From 54-19 sp038210655 (GTDB lineage: Bacteria; Chloroflexota; Chloroflexia; Chloroheliales; Chloroheliaceae): a stretch of DNA of 64,000 nucleotides. Where the stretch lies: assembly GCA_038210655.1 (NCBI GenBank), contig JBBQWM010000016.1, positions 1-64,000 of the forward strand, in the 5' to 3' direction. Position 1 is the first letter of the stretch. Each line of letters opens with the position of its first letter. Shown here piece by piece: positions 34,232-42,583 of the stretch. The notes beneath the pieces are model-generated. The model did not search any database. It worked only from the letters and a program-made list of their open reading frames with translations, and was not told the DNA's origin. A program made the position numbers and the translations under genes.

Positions 34232-34711
34232 ATGATAAAATTCAATGGCATTAATCATCTGGCCCTGATTACCCCTGATATGGAAAAGACGGTGCGGTTC
34301 TACCGCGACGCGCTGGGTCTGCCGTTGGTCGCCACGATTGGTAACGCCTACTTTCGGCATTACTTTTTCGACCTGGGCAACCATAACACAATTGCCTTCT
34401 TCGAGTACACCGGGATTACCGATATTGGCCCGGAAAAAGGAGCCGGTACGCCCGGTAGCGGACGGCAATTCGACCACCTCTCTTTCAACGTCGAGAGCGA
34501 AAGTGCTATGCTGGAATTGCAAGCCCGCTTGCGTGAACAGGGCGTAAAGGTCACACGGGTGGTCGATCACGATTTTATCCAGTCGATCTATTTCACCGAT
34601 CCCTCCGGTATTTCACTCGAAGCCAGCTATTGGGTGCAGGATGTAACCGAACAGTCTTCTTTTAAGGACCCTAACCCAGTTCCAGCCGTGCGAGAGCAAT
34701 TCCGGGATTAG
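34232..34711 (+). CDS. VOC-superfamily (glyoxalase/dioxygenase-like) metalloprotein
   Basis: A 159-aa protein with paired beta-alpha-beta-beta-beta units of the vicinal-oxygen-chelate fold. Likely metal ligands appear at the family positions: His9 (GINHLAL), Glu58 (FFEY), His82 (DHLSF) and Glu130 (SLEASYW). Members include lactoylglutathione lyase, fosfomycin-resistance proteins and ring-cleaving dioxygenases; the substrate is not predictable here. ATG 34232 is chosen because GGAG lies 7 bases before it; ATG 34226 is too close to that site. A strong terminator follows. Confidence 0.8.
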   Translation: MIKFNGINHLALITPDMEKTVRFYRDALGLPLVATIGNAYFRHYFFDLGNHNTIAFFEYTGITDIGPEKGAGTPGSGRQFDHLSFNVESESAMLELQARLREQGVKVTRVVDHDFIQSIYFTDPSGISLEASYWVQDVTEQSSFKDPNPVPAVREQFRD

Positions 34712-34752
34712 ACGCACAATGCGAAAAGTATAGGCTCGTGCAAGCGCATAAT

Positions 34753-34793
34753 AAAAGGCCCGCTCGGTAGTAACTACCGAGCGGCCCCTTTTA
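34753..34793 (+). terminator. Strong terminator after the VOC gene
   Basis: CCGCTCGGTAG (34760-34770) pairs with CTACCGAGCGG (34774-34784), extended by AAAAGG against CCTTTT on the outside. Confidence 0.9.
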
Positions 34794-34804
34794 TCGACCA
34801 GAGT

Positions 34805-34921
34805 TAGACCAAGTCTGGTAAAGTAGGGTAGTAGAGAATTTATTCTCTTTCCCTTTGCAAAAGGCTAAAGAGAATAAATTCTCTACTACAAATGTTGCCT
34901 ACCTATCAGGACCTAGTATTA
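34805..34921. repeat. Palindromic element, TIR type B with core Z
   Basis: Outer ends TAGACCAAGTCTGGTAA and CAGGACCTAGTATTA match the TIR of the element at 4-138. The core is a different hairpin, with perfect 23-bp arms (34828-34850 and 34867-34889) that begin GTAGTAGAGAATTTATTC. The right end overlaps the stop codon of the amylopullulanase-type gene. Confidence 0.75.
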
Positions 34922-37900
34922 GACCGTAAAGGTAAAGACGTAGGGTGTCCTGATCTTTACGCCATCGTTTTGAACCGTGAGCGAGACCACGTTATCAACA
35001 GTGACGGTATACGTACCTGCTGTCAACGGGCTGCTCGGTGTAAAGGTCAGCGATTGGGTAGCCGAACTGTGCGAAATAGTTCCCGCAACTGCGCTGCCAG
35101 CTTTTGAAACCGCTATCGCATTGCTGAAATCGGTTCCGGCCGGTTGGACATCCCAATTGAAGGTAACAGTTATGCCACTCGCACCCTGCGTAGTGCCGGT
35201 AACGATGGCATCGCGCCAGTTCTGAACCGCTTTATGATTGTCGTCTGGATTGGTATCGCTGGTATCATCAAAAAGCTGGGTCAGATCGGACGGACTATTC
35301 GCCGCGACAGTCGCCACCCGGTTGGTAAAGCCTTTGATCGAACCCCACTCCTCTACATAATCGTAAGAACTGCGCGTGTACTTGTATTGGAGTGGAGTGC
35401 CATCTGGCAGACCCAGGGTAATTTGCCAGATATGAGAACCGGGCGCGGTTTCGGTCATCTGGGTAGCCGCCGTACCACCACCGCAGTAACCGCACAACGG
35501 GTCGGGTGAAGCCGCCTGAGCCTGTCCAGTGATATAGATTTTATCGCTGGCTGGTGTCCAGGCCGGAACCTTGACTTTGAAAGTAACCTGAATTACCTTC
35601 GCGGTCACTTTGGCTGACACTTCGTTCGAGAAGGTCGAAGCGTTCAGGTGGGTATCGAAAGCCTTGATCTTGTAGTAGTAGGTATTGCCCGAACCGACCG
35701 AACTGTCGATATAGCTAAGGGTGCTACCCGAAACAGTAGCGATAGGGGTGGCACTTTCAGCCCCAGCCGCAGTTCCCCGGTAAATCCGGTATTCCGCAAC
35801 TGCATCATCCGGGTCGCTGACTGCCGCCCAACTCAGACTAAGACTGGTTGCACTGTAGTCAATCGCCAGATTGGGCGCACTGGGGGCAGTAGTATCACTG
35901 CTTGGGTTGACCGTCAAAACCCCGACCTGGTTGGTCGTACCTCGGAAGTAACCGTAGACAAAGGTTCGCCCACCGTCATCCGAGAAGCGCACCAGATAAT
36001 TGTAGGTTCCTGGCGCGTCGGCTCGAATCTGACCCATATACTCGTAGTACTTGTCGCCAGTATGTCCGGCATTATACGTCATCGGTTGCCACAGCCAAGT
36101 TGCCGGAGTGCTACCCGCCGGGCCAAAGCCGACCTGGGCAATTATCGCTCCTGCCTCGCCCCCGGCATTGGTCAACCCATCAATAAAGACCTGACCATAG
36201 ACGGTGTCGCCAACAGCACTGATTTCTTTAGTGATGGTCGGCGGCCACTGCAAGAAAGCTTCGTTGATCGGGAAGGCCGGTGTCGCATTGGCTTCGTTGG
36301 AATTAGCACCTTCGTTGCCAAGCGCATCCAGTCCACGCACTATATAGTAATAGGTCGTGCCGTTTTTGACGCTGCTGTCGGTGTAAGTTGTGCCGGTAGT
36401 GGTGCTAACTTTAACGTAACCGCCGCCCTGTACGACGCTACGGTAAACGTTGTATTTAGCAGCTTCCGGGTTGCTATTCCAGCTAAGATTTACCGTGCTA
36501 GTCAGGCCATTAACGGCACTGGCAGTCAGACCGGTACTAGCGCCTGGCCCGGTAATATCCTGGCCCTTCATGGTGAAGATTGCCCCGGCCAGTGGTGCTA
36601 GAGTCAGGCTAAATTTGCCACCGGCAGTCGTTACGTTGCTACCGCTCAAGGCATCTTTCAACGAAACGCCATCCCGCAAGTAATCGGCGGTCGGAACGGT
36701 AGTCGTCTGCGAGGCCGTTTCGTTGCGGTTGATTACGATAATTGCCAGATTGTTACCGTTCCGCATCGCATAAGCCAGGGTCTTGTTGGTATCGTCGGTG
36801 AGCAGGAAGGTCAGCTTACCCTCGCGCAGTACCGGGTTAGCCTTGCGAATAGCGGCCAATTTCTGATACCAATCGAAAGTAGTATGATCTCCACCGGCCC
36901 CGAAATACTTTTCGTCCTCGGATTCACCCTTCTTCTTGAGATCGTTCCACGGGAAAGGCCGCCGGTCGTCCGGGTCATCCGCGCCGGTCAGACCGACTTC
37001 ATCACCGTAGTAGATCGTAGGCGTACCGGGTGTGGTAAACTGAACCAGGGCCGCCACACTCTGCCGCTTCTTGCCCAGGGCCAGGTTAGCCGCGTTAAAC
37101 TCTTTTTCCTCCCGGTTACTCTTGCCGGGGGTCATACTCCAAAGCAACCGTTTGGTGTCGTGGCTATCCAGAATGTTCTGGAAAGTATAATAGGTCGCAT
37201 CGGCGTAATCTTCTCGGATCGAACTCATCCGTTTGGCAAAAGTCGAAGGGGGTAGATTAGGGTCGTTTTCCTCGTCAAAGCCCTTGTCATCCACTGCACC
37301 CAGCAAACCGAATACAGCGTTGCGGAAGCGATAACCCATCGGCGTATCGGCCTGATCGCCGCGCAATAAAGGCAAATTGTCGTACCAGTGCCAGGCTTCG
37401 GCGATCAAAATCTCATCGGGGGCGATGCCTTTGCTAATGGTGCGGAGTTGCTGCCAGTAAGAAGCCGGGAACGAGGGATCTTGCATTACGTCGAACCGCC
37501 AGCCGCCGATGCCCTTGTTTAGCCAGAACCCAACCACGCTGGTGGAAGGATTTTTGTAGAAGTACTGGGCTACCGGGCCATAAGGCTGCGCTGGGTTAGC
37601 CGGATCAGCCTTGACGATAACCGGGATCGAGTCGAACCCAGCCCAACCATCATAACTGGCTGCATTGGGTCGGTTCTGGCTGTCCGCGCAAACACCCGTA
37701 CCGGGCGTTACATCGTGGAAAATGAACCAGCTTCGGTAAGGTGAACCGGTATCTTCGCAAGCTCCAACCGTCGCATAATGGTGGTAGCGGTCAAAGAAGG
37801 GGCTATCAGATGAAAGATGATTGAAAACCCCGTCCAACACCAGCTTGATCCCGTGATCTTTGGCTTCGTCCACCAGTTCTTTGAAATCTTTGTTGCTTCC

Positions 37901-39469
37901 GAAGAACTTGCTGATCTGCAAATAATCGCGGGTATCGTAACCGTGATTCGAGCCGGATTCAAAGATTGGGTTGAGATAAACAATCGTGACACCCAGCTTT
38001 TGAAGGTATTCCAACTTCTCCTTCAAGCCCTTCAGGTCGCCGCCAAAATAATCGCGTCCCTTCGGGCTTTCGGTACAAGATGTCGCTGGGCTTTCATAGC
38101 CCCGGCAATAACCTTCCGGCAGATCGGTCCACAACTTGGTTATAATTTTGGCATCCGCCGCCGCTTTGATTTGCTGCGGGGTCGCATTGGGCGGGGCCGG
38201 ATAATCGTAGCGTGGCTCAGTGCCGGTCGGGTCGTTTTTGGTCGTCCCGTTGCGGAAACGGTCGGGGAAAATCTGGTACATTACCCCATTTTCGACCCAG
38301 GGTACAACCTTAAATTCTTTGGCAACCGTATTAAGCCGATAGCCTTTGTCTTGTTCGGTGGGGGTAGCCTGTCCCACTCCACCATAGCGTGGCGCATTAT
38401 CGGCATAGTAGGCGGTTGAAGTACCATCCTTGACGATAAAGCGGTAGTAGGTTGTACCTAAAGCCTGAGGTGTATAAGTAAATTGCCAGAAGTCGCAGGT
38501 ATTACCACCTTTGGTCAGGGCCGCATCGTAGCAATCTACATCGCTGGCGACCCGGCTCATCGGCTCTTTATCTTCCTGCGAAACGGCCGTATCGTACAGA
38601 CGGATAATCACGCTTGATACGTCATTATGGAAAGTACGGAACCGCAAGGTGACAGGCGTATTAGGATTGACCACGCCGAAAGGTACGCGGTAAAGGCTAT
38701 CGCGCGAGTCGTGGGCCAGCCCATCGTACTCGACATTGTTATCCAGACCATGCCCGGCACTGGCCGAACCGATGTGGGAGACCGAGTCCCACTTGAATTT
38801 TACTTTGGCCCCATCGAAAGGAACCGAGAAGCCAATGTTACCGCCACCCGGTACGCCGCCCTGACCATAGTTGACGGCCCAATCTTCATTGATGGCAACC
38901 TTAAACTCGTAAGGTCCTTTCGGAAGGCTGGTGGTCTCAAAAGTGTAAATACCATCGCCGTCCGGGTCTTGTAGCCACGAAAGTAAGCAGGACGGTGTCC
39001 AATCGCTGGCACAACCCAGTTCACTCTGGAAGCTGCCCGCTGCCGTCGCAATGATCGAACCGATATTATCGGTGATCCAGTGCGAGTTAGGGTCGTAGTA
39101 AAACTTGACTTGTGCGCCCCCGGTCGGGATAACCAAACTAATATTGGCCCCACCGGATTGAGCGCCTTTGCCATAGTTTTCGTTCCAGCTATCATTAATA
39201 GCAGCTTTGTATTCGTACGCACCAGCCGGCAACGTGCCGCTAAAACGGTAAATACCGTCCGGGCCTGCCGTCATATGGGTAGTCGCGCAATCGGGTTGCC
39301 AATCCCCAGAGCAACCCAGTTCGCTTTGTAAACTTCCGGCCAGGGTTACGCTGGTAGGCGGCGCTGCCGTCACCAGGGATACCGGGCTAAACAGGGGCAT
39401 GACAAAAGTGAGCAGCAAACCCATTAATACGACTAGGCTGCTCACCTTGTGATGATGGTCTGTCTTCAT
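34919..39469 (-). CDS. Secreted multidomain amylopullulanase-type GH13 glycoside hydrolase
   Basis: A 1516-aa exported alpha-glucan hydrolase. Signal peptide about 1-36. Two repeats of an X25-like module (about 43-127 and 144-232, each with SELGC...DW) are followed by an N-terminal beta domain (about 245-385). The GH13 barrel is at about 395-850, with DGVFNH (Asp546), nucleophile Asp660 in GWRFDVMQD, acid Glu691 in IAEAWHW and Asp771 in SHDTKR. Then come a C-terminal beta domain, FnIII (about 980-1070), a beta module, a second FnIII, a CBM20-like region (VTFKVKVPAW...) and a terminal Ig-like domain. This layout matches clostridial and thermophile amylopullulanases acting on starch and pullulan. 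AAGGAGAGG precedes ATG 39469. Confidence 0.9.
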   Translation of the reverse strand: MKTDHHHKVSSLVVLMGLLLTFVMPLFSPVSLVTAAPPTSVTLAGSLQSELGCSGDWQPDCATTHMTAGPDGIYRFSGTLPAGAYEYKAAINDSWNENYGKGAQSGGANISLVIPTGGAQVKFYYDPNSHWITDNIGSIIATAAGSFQSELGCASDWTPSCLLSWLQDPDGDGIYTFETTSLPKGPYEFKVAINEDWAVNYGQGGVPGGGNIGFSVPFDGAKVKFKWDSVSHIGSASAGHGLDNNVEYDGLAHDSRDSLYRVPFGVVNPNTPVTLRFRTFHNDVSSVIIRLYDTAVSQEDKEPMSRVASDVDCYDAALTKGGNTCDFWQFTYTPQALGTTYYRFIVKDGTSTAYYADNAPRYGGVGQATPTEQDKGYRLNTVAKEFKVVPWVENGVMYQIFPDRFRNGTTKNDPTGTEPRYDYPAPPNATPQQIKAAADAKIITKLWTDLPEGYCRGYESPATSCTESPKGRDYFGGDLKGLKEKLEYLQKLGVTIVYLNPIFESGSNHGYDTRDYLQISKFFGSNKDFKELVDEAKDHGIKLVLDGVFNHLSSDSPFFDRYHHYATVGACEDTGSPYRSWFIFHDVTPGTGVCADSQNRPNAASYDGWAGFDSIPVIVKADPANPAQPYGPVAQYFYKNPSTSVVGFWLNKGIGGWRFDVMQDPSFPASYWQQLRTISKGIAPDEILIAEAWHWYDNLPLLRGDQADTPMGYRFRNAVFGLLGAVDDKGFDEENDPNLPPSTFAKRMSSIREDYADATYYTFQNILDSHDTKRLLWSMTPGKSNREEKEFNAANLALGKKRQSVAALVQFTTPGTPTIYYGDEVGLTGADDPDDRRPFPWNDLKKKGESEDEKYFGAGGDHTTFDWYQKLAAIRKANPVLREGKLTFLLTDDTNKTLAYAMRNGNNLAIIVINRNETASQTTTVPTADYLRDGVSLKDALSGSNVTTAGGKFSLTLAPLAGAIFTMKGQDITGPGASTGLTASAVNGLTSTVNLSWNSNPEAAKYNVYRSVVQGGGYVKVSTTTGTTYTDSSVKNGTTYYYIVRGLDALGNEGANSNEANATPAFPINEAFLQWPPTITKEISAVGDTVYGQVFIDGLTNAGGEAGAIIAQVGFGPAGSTPATWLWQPMTYNAGHTGDKYYEYMGQIRADAPGTYNYLVRFSDDGGRTFVYGYFRGTTNQVGVLTVNPSSDTTAPSAPNLAIDYSATSLSLSWAAVSDPDDAVAEYRIYRGTAAGAESATPIATVSGSTLSYIDSSVGSGNTYYYKIKAFDTHLNASTFSNEVSAKVTAKVIQVTFKVKVPAWTPASDKIYITGQAQAASPDPLCGYCGGGTAATQMTETAPGSHIWQITLGLPDGTPLQYKYTRSSYDYVEEWGSIKGFTNRVATVAANSPSDLTQLFDDTSDTNPDDNHKAVQNWRDAIVTGTTQGASGITVTFNWDVQPAGTDFSNAIAVSKAGSAVAGTISHSSATQSLTFTPSSPLTAGTYTVTVDNVVSLTVQNDGVKIRTPYVFTFTV

Positions 39470-40236
39470 CGACCTCTCCTTGTTGGTTCTAATTCCTCTT
39501 CACCTGTTAAATCTTTTCTATACAAGGCTCAAGAATGTAAAACAAATAAGCCGCTTCAGCTTGAGGATGCAATAATAAGGCTTAAAAAGCCTACTTCTAG
39601 CCTTATTATGACTGGACGACTTACGTTCTTTTCCCAATTTTTGTAATCAAAGACGCTACTTATAACCTATTGGACACAGTTGGATAGAGACTTGTAGAAC
39701 AACAAGTAGAAAACGTTTGGAGGGACTTGTTACTGTGCCAGACCCAATACTTATGATATTATGTGAACAAAGTTTTTGACGTTGAGCGAACGTCAGAAGG
39801 GTAATAACCGCACGTTAAGCGTTTAACGAACTTAATCTTAACGCAATTTTAAGGAATTGTCAAGGTTTATTTTTTACTTTGTAAATTAAATGGCAAAAGT
39901 CTGCTTCGGTTCGCTCGGATTAACTTATCCTAATGTTCTTGGTTAATCGAATGACAATTTTGTTATATCGGAGCTTTAGGGAAGCAAATAAAAATAATCG
40001 TCCCAATGTAGGGGCAACCCTATGTGGTTGCCCATGAACACCTTGCCGGGTCAACGAGGGCAACCACATAGGGTTGTCCCTACCGCAATGTTTTATTATT
40101 TTTGAGTCCTTTACAACTTGAGACCCCGAATAATCTTTGTAAGATTCTGGTAAGCTTTCTATTTTAGAATACTCTTAACTATCTCGAAACCAATCGCGCC
40201 CAACAGGGTTGCATTATGAATCGGAGGAGTTAACCG
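39470..40236. other. Intergenic region with hairpin and type C element
   Basis: About 770 bp between divergent genes. Contains the hairpin AATAATAAGGCT/AGCCTTATTAT (39571-39582/39599-39609) and the repeat element at 39976-40113. The middle part (39610-39970) is AT-rich without an ORF or a convincing promoter. Confidence 0.5.
39976..40113. repeat. Palindromic element, termini type C
   Basis: Core 40008-40083 (GTAGGGGCAACCC to GGGTTGTCCCTAC) within termini TTAGGGAAGCAAATAAAAAT and ATTATTTTTGAGTCCTTTA. Same orientation and structure as the copy at 5169-5301. Confidence 0.8.
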
Positions 40237-40848
40237 ATGCTTGAGAAAAAAGTAAACCGAAGACGTTTTGTAGGGCTGCTGGCAGCTTTGCCGGGTGCGG
40301 CAGTTTTGCTTAATGCCTGCGGAGATGATGAGGTCAATCAAATGAAAAAGCTTGCAACGGTGGCGGTCAGCGAGGCGGGGGCGAGTGCCGCCCGCCCGGC
40401 AGTCAATTTGCCCAATCGAGGGGCCGCCCCGGATTTTGATAATCAGTCCTGGATCAACTCGACCCCGCTCCGTCTGGCTGATCTACGCGGCAAAGTGACC
40501 CTGGTCGAGTTCTGGACTTTTGGTTGCTACAACTGCCAGAACGTTATTCCAAGCCTGAAAAGCTGGTACACCGATTTTTCGGATAAGGGGTTGGTTATCG
40601 TGGGGTTTCACGCGCCCGAATTCGATCACGAAAAGAAGCTGGAAAATGTTCAAGAGGCGGTCAAAAAGGCCGACATTAAGTACCCTGTAGCGCAGGATAA
40701 CGACTTTGCAACCTGGAACAAATTCCGGGTGCGGGCCTGGCCCACTCTCTTTTTAGTCGATAAGCAGGGCAACATCCGCTATAACCACATCGGCGAAGGC
40801 GCTTACGATGAGACCCGTGCAGCGATCCAGGCCCTTTTAGCGGAATAG
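40237..40848 (+). CDS. TlpA/DipZ-like thioredoxin-fold lipoprotein
   Basis: A 203-aa exported redox protein. The N terminus combines an RRR motif resembling a Tat signal (NRRRFVGLLA, 7-16) with a lipobox LLNAC (Cys28). The thioredoxin fold spans about 63-203, with redox pair Cys97-Cys100 in FGCYNCQN and a cis-Pro loop AWPTLF. It likely reduces or transfers electrons to exported proteins, possibly in cytochrome maturation, though no partner is nearby. GGAGGAG precedes ATG 40237. Its last 12 bases overlap the end of the convergent uppP gene. Confidence 0.88.
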   Translation: MLEKKVNRRRFVGLLAALPGAAVLLNACGDDEVNQMKKLATVAVSEAGASAARPAVNLPNRGAAPDFDNQSWINSTPLRLADLRGKVTLVEFWTFGCYNCQNVIPSLKSWYTDFSDKGLVIVGFHAPEFDHEKKLENVQEAVKKADIKYPVAQDNDFATWNKFRVRAWPTLFLVDKQGNIRYNHIGEGAYDETRAAIQALLAE

Positions 40849-41631
40849 CACCAGTACAACCGCCGCCGCCACGATCCGATACCATCCAAACGGGCTGAGG
40901 GTTGTGGTGCTTACTAGCCGGATGAAAAACTTAATGGCGAACCAGGCCGTGATAAAGGCTACTATAAAGCCGACTGCGAAGATAGGCAAGTCGGAAGGCT
41001 GCAATTCTTTGAAGCTTTTTAGTAAATCGTAGGCGGTAGCCGCGAACAAGACTGGAACGGCGGCGAAAAAGGAAAACTCGGCAGCAGTCCGGCGCTGCAC
41101 CCGATAGAGCATCGCTCCAACTATGGTAGCGGCGGAGCGGGAAGTGCCGGGCCACAGGGCCAGACATTGGAACAGCCCGATTACCAGCGCATCCTTCCAG
41201 GTCAGGTCGTCCAGCCCGACTTTGGTCGGCTTGGGCAAGAACCGCTCAACCAAGATCAAAGCGATACCACCGACCAGCAGCCCAATCGCGACGGTGGTGG
41301 TATTAAAAAGGCTTTTCTTGATAAAGTCGTGCAGCACAAAGCCCAAAAGCAAGGCCGGAAGGGATGTAATCGCCAGCAACTTGATCCCGTTTAGCCCGAC
41401 AAACCCTTGTGTTTGACGCACATTTGCCAGACCTGCGAAGCGCGGCCAATACAACACTACCACTGCCAAAATTGCCCCAAGTTGGATAAAAATCTCAAAA
41501 GTCGCCGCTTTGTCGCCTTCATAGCCTAACAAGCGTCCGGCGATAATCAGGTGGCCGGTTGAGGAGACCGGGATAAACTCGGTTACGCCTTCGACCACCC
41601 CCAAAATGATGGCTTGTATAAATTCAAACAT
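40837..41631 (-). CDS. uppP: Undecaprenyl-diphosphatase
   Basis: A 264-aa integral membrane enzyme that recycles undecaprenyl pyrophosphate to the monophosphate carrier used in cell-envelope synthesis. The two family motifs are intact: EGVTEFIPVSSTGHLI (about 14-29), with the acidic and Ser/His residues, and LWPGTSRSAATI with the catalytic Arg. About eight TM helices. The start has a weak AAGAAA ribosome-binding site. It overlaps the convergent TlpA-like gene by 12 bp, so the 3' ends of the two mRNAs are complementary. Confidence 0.95.
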   Translation of the reverse strand: MFEFIQAIILGVVEGVTEFIPVSSTGHLIIAGRLLGYEGDKAATFEIFIQLGAILAVVVLYWPRFAGLANVRQTQGFVGLNGIKLLAITSLPALLLGFVLHDFIKKSLFNTTTVAIGLLVGGIALILVERFLPKPTKVGLDDLTWKDALVIGLFQCLALWPGTSRSAATIVGAMLYRVQRRTAAEFSFFAAVPVLFAATAYDLLKSFKELQPSDLPIFAVGFIVAFITAWFAIKFFIRLVSTTTLSPFGWYRIVAAAVVLVLFR

Positions 41632-41831
41632 TTTTTCTTAACTATGCTCCGGTTTTGGTCTTTAACTGAAATTTGTATAATCATCACACTATGCTATGGA
41701 TAATGGGCGACTTTGCCACATCTGTCGGTATAGGTTGTTATTCCGCTTCATTAACAGCCTATCTTCACAAGCTTACAAGCGCTTCGATTGTAACACCATA
41801 TTAAATTTTCTTCAACCTATTCAATAACAAA

Positions 41832-42125
41832 GGATAAGCGTCAGGTTTTGCAGACGAGCGAGGCTGTGCCACTCGCTAAACCGAGGTTGAGTATATATTA
41901 GAAGAATTTTCGCAGAAAATTTTTCTAATATATTTTGTAATTACTCAGACCGGGCGACCACATAGGGTCGCACCCTACAACGGATTTTGGGTAGGGGCGA
42001 CCCTATGTGGTCGCCCAAAGGGGTAGGTTGAGTAGTTACTATATATTTTTGAATGGTTTGGAGCGAGGTTTTCACAATCTCCTGTTATTACTGTTTGAAT
42101 CGGTGCAAAAATCTGACGCGCACCC
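41832..42125. repeat. Type D element, copy 1, with nested type A element
   Basis: Ends GGATAAGCGTCAGGTTTTGC (from 41832) and TGCAAAAATCTGACGCGC (42104-42121) are inverted repeats. Without the nested unit (41937-42039) the element is about 190 bp, with a central GAATTTTCGCAGAAAATTTT hairpin. It aligns over its whole length with 58986-59276. The frame open across it (41975-42196) is not a gene. Confidence 0.8.
41937..42039. repeat. Type A element (103 bp) nested in type D copy 1
   Basis: GTAATTACTCAG and TTGAGTAGTTAC bound a GGGCGACCACATAGGGTCGC core and its complement. The flanks share ATATATTTT (41928-41936 and 42041-42049), compatible with a target-site duplication. The second D copy is uninterrupted here. 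Confidence 0.8.
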
Positions 42126-42133
42126 AACCACAA

Positions 42134-42165
42134 AAAATAGGAGGAACATGTGTTCCTCCCATTTT
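42134..42165 (-). terminator. Terminator of the 63-aa protein gene
   Basis: On the minus strand AAAATGGGAGGAACA pairs with TGTTCCTCCTATTTT and is followed by a T-run. It begins about 30 bp past the stop. Confidence 0.75.
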
Positions 42166-42195
42166 GGTTTGATGTGAGAGTAAAGCCTCTGCTCA

Positions 42196-42387
42196 TTACG
42201 GGCGCGGTTCGGGCAGTTCCAACGGCCCATCCGCTACCAGCTTGACATTAGCCGGATTAAAGTTAAAATGATGGTCGCTGCTGACGGTTGCGCCGCCGAT
42301 TAGCCCCAGCGAGAGGCCCGCCAGAATCAGGAAAGCCAGGATTGCGCGTCGCCAGGTAGCAGGCCAAGTTTTAGGGTGTGTTAACAT
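42196..42387 (-). CDS. Small single-TM protein of unknown function
   Basis: A 63-aa protein with a basic N terminus, one hydrophobic helix (about 15-34, ILAFLILAGLSLGLIGGATV) and a short Pro-rich exported tail. It has a strong ribosome-binding site (CCAGGAGGTGG) before ATG 42387 and its own terminator, which make it a real gene despite its size. I do not recognise a family. Confidence 0.65.
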   Translation of the reverse strand: MLTHPKTWPATWRRAILAFLILAGLSLGLIGGATVSSDHHFNFNPANVKLVADGPLELPEPRP

Positions 42388-42528
42388 AATTCCACCTCCT
42401 GGGTAGATTCAGCCCGGTGTTTCCAATTGCCGGGGTGAAATTTATCTGGTTGTTGCTAAACCGATTGGAGATGGAATGGGCCCATTCCGCATTTCCACCA
42501 ACTTATACGTGGCGAAATAAACGAAATT

Positions 42529-42572
42529 AAAAAAGCCGCCCGATTTTTTGAAAAATCAGACGGCTTTTTTGA
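42529..42572 (-). terminator. Terminator of the ANL-family gene
   Basis: AAAAAAGCCG (42529-42538) and CGGCTTTTTT (42561-42570) form the outer stem, with CGATTTTTTGAAAAATC inside. It lies 12 bp past the stop of the minus-strand gene. Confidence 0.85.
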
Positions 42573-42583
42573 AAAGCGGTTTC

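Noticed and set aside
41975..42196. 73-codon minus-strand frame
   Set aside because: It runs across the nested palindromic elements A and D; its sequence is explained by the repeats.
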